In this document: in pieces, positions 1 through 5,048 of the stretch | Layout of the letters: each line of letters starts with the position of its first letter | Numbering within the stretch: the stretch's first letter is position 1 | Source: Oscillospiraceae bacterium | Lineage (GTDB): Bacteria > Bacillota > Clostridia > Oscillospirales > Ruminococcaceae | Direction of reading: 5' to 3' | Assembly (NCBI GenBank): GCA_017394565.1 | Contig: JAFPXW010000357.1 | Span: 1-5,078, forward strand | DNA length: 5,078 nt | The notes under the pieces: generated by a model | Told to the model about the DNA's origin: nothing | The model's input: only the letters and a program-made list of their open reading frames with translations | The model's database searches: none | Position numbers and translations under genes: made by a program

Positions 1-116
1 CCTTGGGGATAAGCAGGCAGCCAGCGAGTTTACGAGCGCAGCTGATCGCTTATGCAGAGCAGGGTGCCCAGGGTGGGGGGAAAGAAACGCGCTTGTTCTA
101 TTTGCTAAGTTGTTAG
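1..116 (+). CDS. Possible C-terminal tail of an upstream gene (partial)
   Basis: From base 3 a reading frame runs open to a TAG at 114-116, giving about 37 residues that include the stretch PASLRAQLIAYAEQ followed by a Gly-rich, basic tail. I do not recognise the protein. The composition (an amphipathic helix rich in Ala, Gln and Leu) looks more protein-like than the other frames, and a terminator-like hairpin follows 30 nt after the stop, as expected for a gene end. Against it, the piece is short, its start lies outside the window, and a second frame is also open here (from base 2 to 370). Treat it as a weak call. Confidence 0.25.
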   Translation, partial: LGISRQPASLRAQLIAYAEQGAQGGGKETRLFYLLSC

Positions 117-136
117 CATTGGGCTGGGTTGGGGCG
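112..136. repeat. Left border repeat: 10-bp inverted motif plus G-rich 15-mer
   Basis: GTTAGCATTG at 112-121 is the exact reverse complement of CAATGCTAAC at 5069-5078, the last ten bases of the window. It is directly followed by GGCTGGGTTGGGGCG (122-136), which matches GGCTGGGGTGGGGCG at 267-281 in 14 of 15 positions. The same order of a G-rich block next to the ten-base motif is found in mirror arrangement at the right end. The matches are directly visible. Whether they mark ends of an inserted segment is inference, and G-rich low complexity weakens the longer match. Confidence 0.4.
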
Positions 137-145
137 GCTCACAGC

Positions 146-172
146 AGGTCTGCCCCAGAAACAGACTTTTTT
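146..172 (+). terminator. Terminator-like hairpin of upstream transcript
   Basis: GTCTG (148-152) pairs with CAGAC (162-166). A G-T and an A-T pair can extend the stem to 146/168. The loop is nine bases, and a run of six T at 167-172 follows. The stem is short and only moderately GC-rich. An alternative, mutually exclusive stem is possible between GGGGC (131-135) and GCCCC (152-156). The placement fits termination of a transcript entering from the left before the regulator's own promoter. Confidence 0.4.
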
Positions 173-195
173 GACAAGCTGACTGAGAACCTGAC

Positions 196-250
196 TTTAC
201 AGGATGCCAAAAAGTTGATAATTATTTTAGAATTTTGCAGGATACTATAT
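196..250 (+). promoter_or_regulatory. AT-rich candidate promoter region for the regulator/kinase operon
   Basis: This is the only AT-rich stretch upstream of the regulator. TTTACA (196-201) and GATAAT (217-222) are each one base off consensus but are separated by only 15 bp. A second option, TTGATA (215-220) with TACTAT (243-248), has an over-long 22-bp gap. A perfect TTGACA at 171-176 has no acceptable -10 box about 17 bp downstream. A promoter here is likely on context, but the exact boxes cannot be fixed by eye. Confidence 0.3.
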
Positions 251-260
251 AGGAGCCCTA

Positions 261-281
261 AAAACAGGCTGGGGTGGGGCG
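261..281. repeat. G-rich direct repeat, left copy
   Basis: AAAACAGG at 261-268 is followed by a CT and then GGGGTGGGGC (271-280). The right end of the window carries AAAACAGG (5049-5056) followed by GGGGCGGGGC (5057-5066), so the two agree except for the CT and one T/C change. The part 267-281 also nearly repeats 122-136. The copies flank the whole five-gene module and lie outside its genes. Confidence 0.4.
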
Positions 282-290
282 AAGCCCCGC
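274..290 (+). promoter_or_regulatory. GC hairpin in the regulator's 5' leader
   Basis: GGGGC (276-280) pairs with GCCCC (284-288) around a GAA loop. A T-G and a G-C pair extend it to 274/290. It lies about 10 bases before the ribosome site of the response regulator. There is no T-run after it, so it is not a terminator. It could stabilise the mRNA or tune translation, or simply be part of the repeat. Function is not evident. Confidence 0.35.
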
Positions 291-300
291 ACGATCTCCG

Positions 301-307
301 GGAAGGA
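301..307 (+). promoter_or_regulatory. Ribosome binding site of the response regulator
   Basis: GGAAGGA ends 11 bases before the ATG at 319. The gap is a little long but supports this start. Choosing ATG 319 gives a protein that begins with the canonical beta-1 strand and acidic pair of receiver domains (MYTILVADDE), with no missing or extra N-terminal residues. Confidence 0.5.
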
Positions 308-318
308 TGTGAACCGAA

Positions 319-990
319 ATGTATACCATACTTGTGGCGGACGACGAAAAGGACGTTGTCAGCCTTCTGAAGGATTACCTCGAACTCAAGGGCTACTGCG
401 TTTTTACAGCATACAACGGCAAGGAAGCGATCGAGCAGGCTTCCAGATGTCCCGATCTGATGCTGCTCGATGTGAATATGCCCGAAGCCGACGGATTTGA
501 GGTCTGCCGGAAGATCAGGGATCACGTCAGCTGCCCGATCCTGTTCCTCACGGCGAGGATCGAGGACGCGGACAAGATCCAGGGATTCGCTTCGGGCGGC
601 GATGACTATATTCTGAAGCCGTTTTCCCTCGAAGCACTCGGCGCAAGAATTGCCGCCCATATCCGCCGCGACCATCGCTGTGCGGTTTCCTCCAATGTCC
701 GTTTTTTTGGCGATACGGTGATCAATTACACAGAAAAAACGGTAGTGTGCAAGGACGAGCCGCTTGACCTGACCAGAAAGGAATACAGCATCATCGAGCT
801 TTTGTCCCTCAATGCCGGTCAGGTCTTTGATAAGGAACGGATCTACGAAAAGATCTGGGGCTATGATGCGGAGGGGGACAGCACCGTGATCGCTGAGCAT
901 ATCCGCAGGATCCGCGCAAAACTCGGAAAATACGGCGAGGACTGCCATCTGGGAACAGTCTGGGGGATGGGATACAAATGGATCAGGTAA
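319..990 (+). CDS. OmpR/PhoB-family response regulator
   Basis: A 223-residue cytoplasmic transcription factor, full length for the OmpR family. The receiver domain spans about residues 1-115: acidic pair Asp8/Asp9, phospho-acceptor Asp51 in the LLDVNMPEADG segment, switch Thr78 (FLTAR) and conserved Lys100-Pro101. A winged-helix DNA-binding domain follows (about 128-223), with the typical LTRKEYSIIELL segment, the recognition-helix region STVIAEHIRRIRAKL and the C-terminal hairpin VWGMGYKWIR. All residues needed for phosphotransfer are present. It overlaps the sensor kinase gene downstream, which is its evident partner. By family knowledge it should bind DNA as a phosphorylation-promoted dimer. 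The adjacent ABC operon is the obvious target, but that link is inferred from position. It cannot be assigned to a named subgroup such as VanR or BceR from sequence alone. Confidence 0.95.
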   Translation: MYTILVADDEKDVVSLLKDYLELKGYCVFTAYNGKEAIEQASRCPDLMLLDVNMPEADGFEVCRKIRDHVSCPILFLTARIEDADKIQGFASGGDDYILKPFSLEALGARIAAHIRRDHRCAVSSNVRFFGDTVINYTEKTVVCKDEPLDLTRKEYSIIELLSLNAGQVFDKERIYEKIWGYDAEGDSTVIAEHIRRIRAKLGKYGEDCHLGTVWGMGYKWIR

Positions 991-2123
991 CATCACTCCG
1001 GTTTTCGTGGCTGCGGTATCTCATCCCCTGTCTGATCCTGTGCGTCGCCGGATGTGCGCTGATCGAGGGGCTGTCCGTGTATCTTCAGGAGTGGTACACG
1101 GCGAAATTTATGGATGCGGCGTCCTTCGGCGAGCTGTCATCGCTGGATGCACCGTCCCGGCAAACCGCCGGGATGCACTGGCTCTATGACCTGTTCCGCT
1201 ATGCGCGGCTCGTTCTCATTCCGCTGTGGGCGGCGGCTTGCCTGTGGCTTGCGGCTTCGGGATTCTATGAAAGGGAGATCCGGAAACCAGTGGACACGCT
1301 GACAAGGGCCTCGGAGAAGATCCTGGGCGATGACCTGGACTTCAGGGTGGAATGTGACTCGCCGAATGAGCTTGGCAGACTCTGCGGCTCCTTCGAGGAG
1401 ATGCGAAAGAATCTGTACGACAGCAACTACAGCCTCTGGAAATCCCTGGAGGAACGCAAGCGCCTGAACTCCGCGTTTTCCCACGACCTCAGAACGCCCA
1501 TCACCGTGCTGAAGGGCTACATGGAATTGATCCGGCAGTTCGACGGCAAGCTCAGCCCCGAAAAGCAGGCGGACATTCTTTCCAAAATGGAAAATCAGAT
1601 CGAACGGCTTGGCAGCTACACCGAGAAGATGAGCAGTCTGCACAAGCTGGAGGACATCATTCCCGATGTGCAGGAGATCTCATTCGGCCAGCTCTGCGCA
1701 CAGCTGGAGGAAACCGGCAGGCTCCTCTGCGGCGGCGCGGCATTTTCGTTCGCCTCCGAAGGGGCGTATGAGCAGGCGGTCTATACGGATAGCGAGCTGG
1801 TCATGCAGGTGTTCCTCAATCTGGTGTCCAATGCCCTGCGCTATGCAGACACGCGGGTGACGTGTACGGCATCGGTCAGCGCGGAGACCATGACGATCGT
1901 GGTTTCCGACGACGGTAAGGGCTTCTCTGAGGAAGCGATCCGCAAGGCATGGCTGCCCTTTTACCGTGCAGGCAATGACAACGACAAGGAGCATTTTGGT
2001 CTGGGGCTGTACATCTGCAAGCTGCTCTGCCGGAAGAACGGCGGCGATATCACCATCGAAAACAACGAAAACGGCGGCGGAAGGGTGACCGCCGGATTTT
2101 CTGTCAGAAAAGAAGCTTTGTAA
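978..2123 (+). CDS. Membrane sensor histidine kinase (HAMP, HisKA, HATPase)
   Basis: A 381-residue sensor kinase that autophosphorylates and passes phosphate to the regulator encoded just upstream. Two membrane segments are visible (about residues 13-33 and 76-94), enclosing a short external loop of about 40 residues. A HAMP linker (about 95-148) comes next. The dimerisation/phospho-acceptor helix carries FSHDLRTPI with His169. The catalytic domain has an N-box (NLVSNALRYA, Asn285), G1 box DDGKGF (Asp311), an F-box-like LPFYR (326-330) and G2 box FGLGLYICK (340-348). All core motifs are intact. The ATG at 978 sits 13 nt inside the regulator gene, preceded by a purine-rich GGGGGATGGGA (962-972), so the two are translationally linked. 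The external loop is larger than in BceS-type intramembrane sensors and smaller than a full periplasmic sensor domain. The signal is unknown. Confidence 0.95.
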   Translation: MDQVTSLRFSWLRYLIPCLILCVAGCALIEGLSVYLQEWYTAKFMDAASFGELSSLDAPSRQTAGMHWLYDLFRYARLVLIPLWAAACLWLAASGFYEREIRKPVDTLTRASEKILGDDLDFRVECDSPNELGRLCGSFEEMRKNLYDSNYSLWKSLEERKRLNSAFSHDLRTPITVLKGYMELIRQFDGKLSPEKQADILSKMENQIERLGSYTEKMSSLHKLEDIIPDVQEISFGQLCAQLEETGRLLCGGAAFSFASEGAYEQAVYTDSELVMQVFLNLVSNALRYADTRVTCTASVSAETMTIVVSDDGKGFSEEAIRKAWLPFYRAGNDNDKEHFGLGLYICKLLCRKNGGDITIENNENGGGRVTAGFSVRKEAL

Positions 2124-2134
2124 GGATCCGGGTG

Positions 2135-2170
2135 CAGAGGGGCAATGCCAGCCTCTGAAAATCTTTTTTT
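2135..2170 (+). terminator. Probable terminator after the kinase gene
   Basis: CAGAGG (2135-2140) pairs with CCTCTG (2152-2157). An inner GGC/GCC pair set closes a short AAT loop, with a two-base bulge. A run of seven T lies at 2164-2170, but six bases (AAAATC) separate stem and T-run, which is less than ideal. Located 12 nt after the kinase stop, it would separate the two-component transcript from the ABC operon. Confidence 0.5.
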
Positions 2171-2190
2171 GCAGTTTCTCAAAAAATCAG

Positions 2191-2219
2191 ATAAATAATT
2201 GATATTTGTATTCTATAAT
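2191..2219 (+). promoter_or_regulatory. Promoter of the ABC transporter operon (perfect -10, poor -35)
   Basis: TATAAT at 2214-2219 is a perfect -10 hexamer in an AT-rich stretch. At 16-18 bp upstream there is only AT-rich sequence (around 2190-2197) with no recognisable TTGACA. TTGATA at 2199-2204 is too close. No TG extension precedes the -10. A strong -10 without a -35 is typical of promoters needing an activator, which would suit the adjacent response regulator. A start around 2226 would leave a leader of about 53 nt. Confidence 0.6.
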
Positions 2220-2255
2220 CATGACATGATGAAACACACATCATGTCATGATTAT
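2215..2255. promoter_or_regulatory. 17-bp perfect dyad, probable operator overlapping the -10 box
   Basis: The arm ATAATCATGACATGATG (2215-2231) is repeated perfectly in inverse orientation at 2239-2255, with a 7-base AAACACA spacer. Each arm also contains its own odd palindrome, ATCATG-A-CATGAT (2218-2230) and ATCATG-T-CATGAT (2240-2252), whose centres are 22 bp apart, about two helical turns. The first site covers the end of the TATAAT box, and the second falls in the transcribed leader. This suits cooperative binding of two dimers on one DNA face, and its position favours a repressor. A T-run at 2255-2259 follows, so the same sequence could also fold as an AT-rich terminator-like hairpin for read-through RNA. 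Confidence 0.7.
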
Positions 2256-2264
2256 TTTTATTAT

Positions 2265-2273
2265 AAGGAGGAG
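2265..2273 (+). promoter_or_regulatory. Strong ribosome binding site of the ABC ATPase
   Basis: AAGGAGGAG matches the anti-Shine-Dalgarno sequence almost fully and its core ends seven bases before ATG 2279. It fixes that start and implies efficient translation of the operon's first gene. It lies ten bases beyond the dyad. Confidence 0.85.
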
Positions 2274-2278
2274 ATCTT

Positions 2279-3174
2279 ATGGAACACAGGATCACCATCG
2301 AACATATGAACAAATTCTACGGCAGGAAGCAAGCCCTGTTCGACATCGACCTCACCATCGAACAGGGAATGTTCGGACTGCTCGGCAGAAACGGCGCCGG
2401 CAAGACAACCCTCATGAAAACCCTTGCCGCGATCCACAAAAAGAAGAACGGCAGCATCACCGTCTGCGGCGTTCCGATCGAGAGGGAGCGCGAGATCAGA
2501 GCCATGACCGGCTATCTGCCGCAGGAATTCTCCATGTACCCGAATATGCGGGCGGACGAAGCACTCGACTATCTCGGTGCGCTCTCAGGCATCCCGGGCG
2601 CAGAGCGGCGAAAGCGCGTGGACAGCCTGCTCCGGAAGGTCAATCTCGATGCGCACCGCCACAAGAAGGTCAGACAGCTGTCAGGCGGTATGATGCGCCG
2701 CCTCGGCATTGCACAGGCGCTCCTCCACGATCCGAAGGTTCTCATCGTCGATGAGCCGACCGCAGGACTGATCCGGAGGAACGCATCCGGTTCCGCAATC
2801 TGCTCTGCGAGATCGCCGAAAGCAGGATCGTGATCCTCTCCACGCACATCGTTGCCGATATCGAGGCTTCCTGTGAGCAGGCGGCGGTCATGGATGCCGG
2901 CAGGATCCTGTGGAACGGCTCGGTGGAACAGCTGCTCGAACAGGCACGCGGACACGTCTATACCGCCAATGTCGAGAAGCGGTTCATCGCGCAGATCAAG
3001 AAGGAGTATATCGTCACGGGCATTCTTCCGCAGAATGAATACATCACAGTCCGGCTGGTGTCCGATGCCGAGCCCGATCTCCCGAATGCCGTACTGACGG
3101 AGCCTGACCTTGAGGGCGCGTATATGTACTGTCTCCACAGCCACGGCTGCGAAGTGAAGGGCGGTGAGGTGTGA
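2279..3174 (+). pseudogene. ABC transporter ATP-binding protein, frameshifted (one base lost at the D-loop)
   Basis: The nucleotide-binding subunit of an ABC-2 exporter. The first frame encodes 164 authentic residues: Walker A GRNGAGKTT (36-44), Q-loop Gln82 (LPQEF), signature LSGGMMRR (134-141) and Walker B VLIVDE (154-159, Asp158/Glu159). After TAGL it runs out of frame for 20 residues to a TGA at 2831-2833. The expected continuation DPEERIRFRNLL starts in the -1 frame at GAT 2770-2772 and stays open to TGA 3172-3174. It carries the H-loop STHIV (2839-2853) and the usual regulatory C-terminal region. Restoring one G next to 2770 gives a 298-residue protein, normal for the family. There is no slippery heptamer, so programmed slippage is unlikely. 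It is either a recent inactivating deletion or a sequencing/assembly error. The truncated product would lack D-loop and H-loop and could not hydrolyse ATP properly. Confidence 0.93.
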
Positions 3175-4412
3175 TGCTGTTCCTGAAAGAATGTAAAAAA
3201 GTCGCGCTGTCTCTGACCTTCTGGATCTACTGCGTGATACTGCTGCTGATGTTCTTTAGCAACTACTACGAGGATGCAAAGCACGAGGTCACACCGCCTT
3301 CGGCCTCCTCTCAGGAGTTCGGCTACAAGGTCGAGGAGGATCCCGAACGCATCATGAACGGCGCCGTCAATTCGCTGATGATGGAATTTGCGGCGAACCG
3401 GTATGTCTGCTATCCGTTCGGCTTTTATAAAGCCGTCAGCCTGAAGGAAAAGGACGCCGGCAGGGTGGAGGCTTACCTCCAGGAGCTGACCGGCGCAGAC
3501 CATGAGGGGATCCTCGCATGGATCGACCAGGCGGAGACGTACTATGTGGATCAGGAGCAGGAATATGCCTTCGATGCCATCCCCGTGGACAAGAGCGTGA
3601 CCTATGACAGATTCAGGGAGATCAGGGGAGAGATCGACGACATTCTTGGCGGCGGTTCGGATTATGCCGTGAATTCCCTGGCTTTCCGGTTCTCCCGTGT
3701 GCCGATGACCTACGAGGAAGCGGTCAGGGAGTATGAGGAATCCATCCGGGAGGACACGGTGACAGATCCGCTGGCACGGCTTTTCTGCGACTACACCGGC
3801 ATTGGCCTTGCCCTGATCCCGGTGTTTGCGGCAGCCGCCCTGACCGCCGCTGACAAACGGCGCAGAATGTCCGAGCTGATCTATGCAAGAAGAATCTCAT
3901 CGTTCAGGCTGATACTCACCAGATATGCAGCACTCGTGACCGTCATGTTTCTCCCTGTGCTGTTCACCATGATCGTAGCGGCGGTGCAGGCGGGTGTTGT
4001 CTACAGCGGCGCACCGCTGAAGATGCACCTGATGTTCACCACGCCGGTCTTCTGGCTGCTGCCGGAGCTGATGACTGCCACAGCTGTGGGAATGCTCGTC
4101 ACGGAGGTCTTTTCTGCCGGTGCGGCGGTAGCAGTGCAGGGTGTGTGGGCGTTTCTCAGCCTGATGACGGGCAGCAGCCAGCTGTATGGCGATATCACAA
4201 AATTCGGGCTGATCTGCCGTCACAACACACTCTATCACCGCAGTGACTTCATGGCAACGTATCCTGATTTTGTGTTCAACCGGATCTTCTATCTGTGTCT
4301 GGCACTGGTACTGGCCGGCGCAGCTGCTTATGTTTATGATCTGAAAAGAGGAGGTAGATTCCATGGTATCAGGCTGTTTGGCGAAGGTGGTATTCTCAGA
4401 CGCAAGGCATAA
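3174..4412 (+). CDS. ABC-2 type permease, large subunit with extracytoplasmic domain
   Basis: A 412-residue membrane subunit starting at ATG 3174. The ATPase stop overlaps it by one base (TGATG), and GGTGAGG (3163-3169) is a plausible ribosome site. A GTG at 3171 would add one residue. After a short basic N-terminus comes a first membrane helix (about 12-29), then a soluble, acidic external domain of about 170 residues (30-203), then five more helices (about 205-224, 249-272, 290-310, 313-333, 369-388). Helix 2 is followed by a charged cytoplasmic stretch, KRRRMSELIYARRIS (229-243), at the place of the ABC-2 coupling helix that contacts the ATPase. This layout is that of ABC-2 exporters for peptides, lipids or antibiotics. 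The external domain may bind substrate, but nothing identifies the substrate. It is likely to pair with the small permease downstream. Confidence 0.85.
   Translation: MLFLKECKKVALSLTFWIYCVILLLMFFSNYYEDAKHEVTPPSASSQEFGYKVEEDPERIMNGAVNSLMMEFAANRYVCYPFGFYKAVSLKEKDAGRVEAYLQELTGADHEGILAWIDQAETYYVDQEQEYAFDAIPVDKSVTYDRFREIRGEIDDILGGGSDYAVNSLAFRFSRVPMTYEEAVREYEESIREDTVTDPLARLFCDYTGIGLALIPVFAAAALTAADKRRRMSELIYARRISSFRLILTRYAALVTVMFLPVLFTMIVAAVQAGVVYSGAPLKMHLMFTTPVFWLLPELMTATAVGMLVTEVFSAGAAVAVQGVWAFLSLMTGSSQLYGDITKFGLICRHNTLYHRSDFMATYPDFVFNRIFYLCLALVLAGAAAYVYDLKRGGRFHGIRLFGEGGILRRKA
4345..4355 (+). promoter_or_regulatory. Internal ribosome binding site for the small permease
   Basis: AAAGAGGAGGT lies inside the large permease gene and its GAGGAGG core ends eight bases before ATG 4363. 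It is as strong as the site of the operon's first gene and decides the start of the small permease, despite the 50-nt overlap this creates. Confidence 0.75.
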
Positions 4413-4983
4413 TTTTTTGGTGCATGATCTTGCAGCGGCTGCGCTGCTGCTGGCTGCACCGGTGGTATTCGGATTATCGGGACTGAACGAGAGAATGGCG
4501 GCGGTGCCGCTGGAAATGCTGGCGCCCGTCATCGGCACGATCCTGATGACACCTGTATTCAGTCCCGAGCAGAACGAAAGCATTTACGATGTGGTAAAGT
4601 CCAAAAAGATCAGCCACACGCTGGTGTGCTGTCTGCGGATCCTGCTGGCGGCGGTGCTGACGGCGGTGCTTGTGGGGGCGCTGGCATTCTATATGCGCTG
4701 CAGCGACTCGCAGGTGACGGCAAGGCTGTTTGCTGGAGCGCTCGGAAGCGCACTGGCGCTGGGAGCGCTGGGGACATTTTTCGCAGCGGTGGGGGACAAT
4801 GTAGTCATCGGCTACATGGTGTCGATCTCGTATCTGGTCATGAACCTGTTTCTGCGCAAAAAGCTGGAACCGTTTGACCTGTTCACGTTCTCAGACGGCG
4901 GCACGGCCGTCGATCCATGGCTGTACGCCGCAGCCGTGATCCTGATCCTGTCGGCGCTTCTATGGCGGAGATGCAGAAAATGA
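4363..4983 (+). CDS. Small ABC-2 type permease subunit
   Basis: A 206-residue, very hydrophobic protein with about six membrane helices (roughly 20-40, 47-66, 88-110, 120-144, 146-164, 186-201) and almost no external domain. After helix 2 it has SPEQNESIYDVVKSKKIS (67-84). This resembles the ELIYARRIS segment at the same topological place in the large permease, so both look like ABC-2 half-permeases with a coupling helix. It begins 50 nt before the end of the large permease gene, with its own strong ribosome site. Together with the ATPase the two would form a heterodimeric exporter. The protein is short for an ABC-2 permease (often 230-400 residues) but appears complete, with a basic C-terminus (WRRCRK) after the last helix. 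Function beyond transport cannot be named. Confidence 0.75.
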   Translation: MVSGCLAKVVFSDARHNFLVHDLAAAALLLAAPVVFGLSGLNERMAAVPLEMLAPVIGTILMTPVFSPEQNESIYDVVKSKKISHTLVCCLRILLAAVLTAVLVGALAFYMRCSDSQVTARLFAGALGSALALGALGTFFAAVGDNVVIGYMVSISYLVMNLFLRKKLEPFDLFTFSDGGTAVDPWLYAAAVILILSALLWRRCRK

Positions 4984-5008
4984 TGCAGCTTGGGAAAACA
5001 AGTTTTTC

Positions 5009-5027
5009 TCAGGTGGCAAGCCCCTGA
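5009..5027 (+). terminator. Weak hairpin after the ABC operon
   Basis: TCAGG (5009-5013) pairs with CCTGA (5023-5027). An inner GG/CC pair closes a CAAG loop with a one-base bulge. A-rich and T-rich flanks (TTTTT before, AAAAA after) could extend the stem with one mismatch. There is no clear T-run downstream on the plus strand, so the terminator role is doubtful. It lies 25 nt past the last stop, the right place for one. Confidence 0.3.
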
Positions 5028-5048
5028 AAAATCCTTCCTTGACAAACC

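Noticed and set aside
139..996. 285-codon open frame on the minus strand opposite the response regulator
   Set aside because: It is the antisense shadow of a clear receiver/winged-helix gene. It encodes no recognisable domain and lacks a ribosome site.
2248..2754. 168-codon plus-strand frame over the ATPase
   Set aside because: It is rich in Arg, His and Pro and out of frame with the Walker A, signature and Walker B motifs, so it is a shadow of the ATPase.
2764..2800. Programmed -1 frameshift in the ATPase, with a GGAAC/GTTCC stem (2778-2794) as stimulator
   Set aside because: The shift point GCA-GGA-CTG-ATC contains no X-XXY-YYZ slippery heptamer, the Leu codon tRNA could not re-pair one base back, and the stem has only five pairs. 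A simple lost G explains it better.
2830..3174. Independent small gene starting at GTG 2830
   Set aside because: The product begins in the middle of the ATPase core (just before the H-loop), has no ribosome site, and its frame is open back to the exact lesion point. It is the severed C-terminal half, not a separate gene.
3897..4583. 228-codon minus-strand frame opposite the permeases
   Set aside because: It is Ser/Ala/His-rich shadow sequence opposite well-supported membrane proteins, with no ribosome site or domain.
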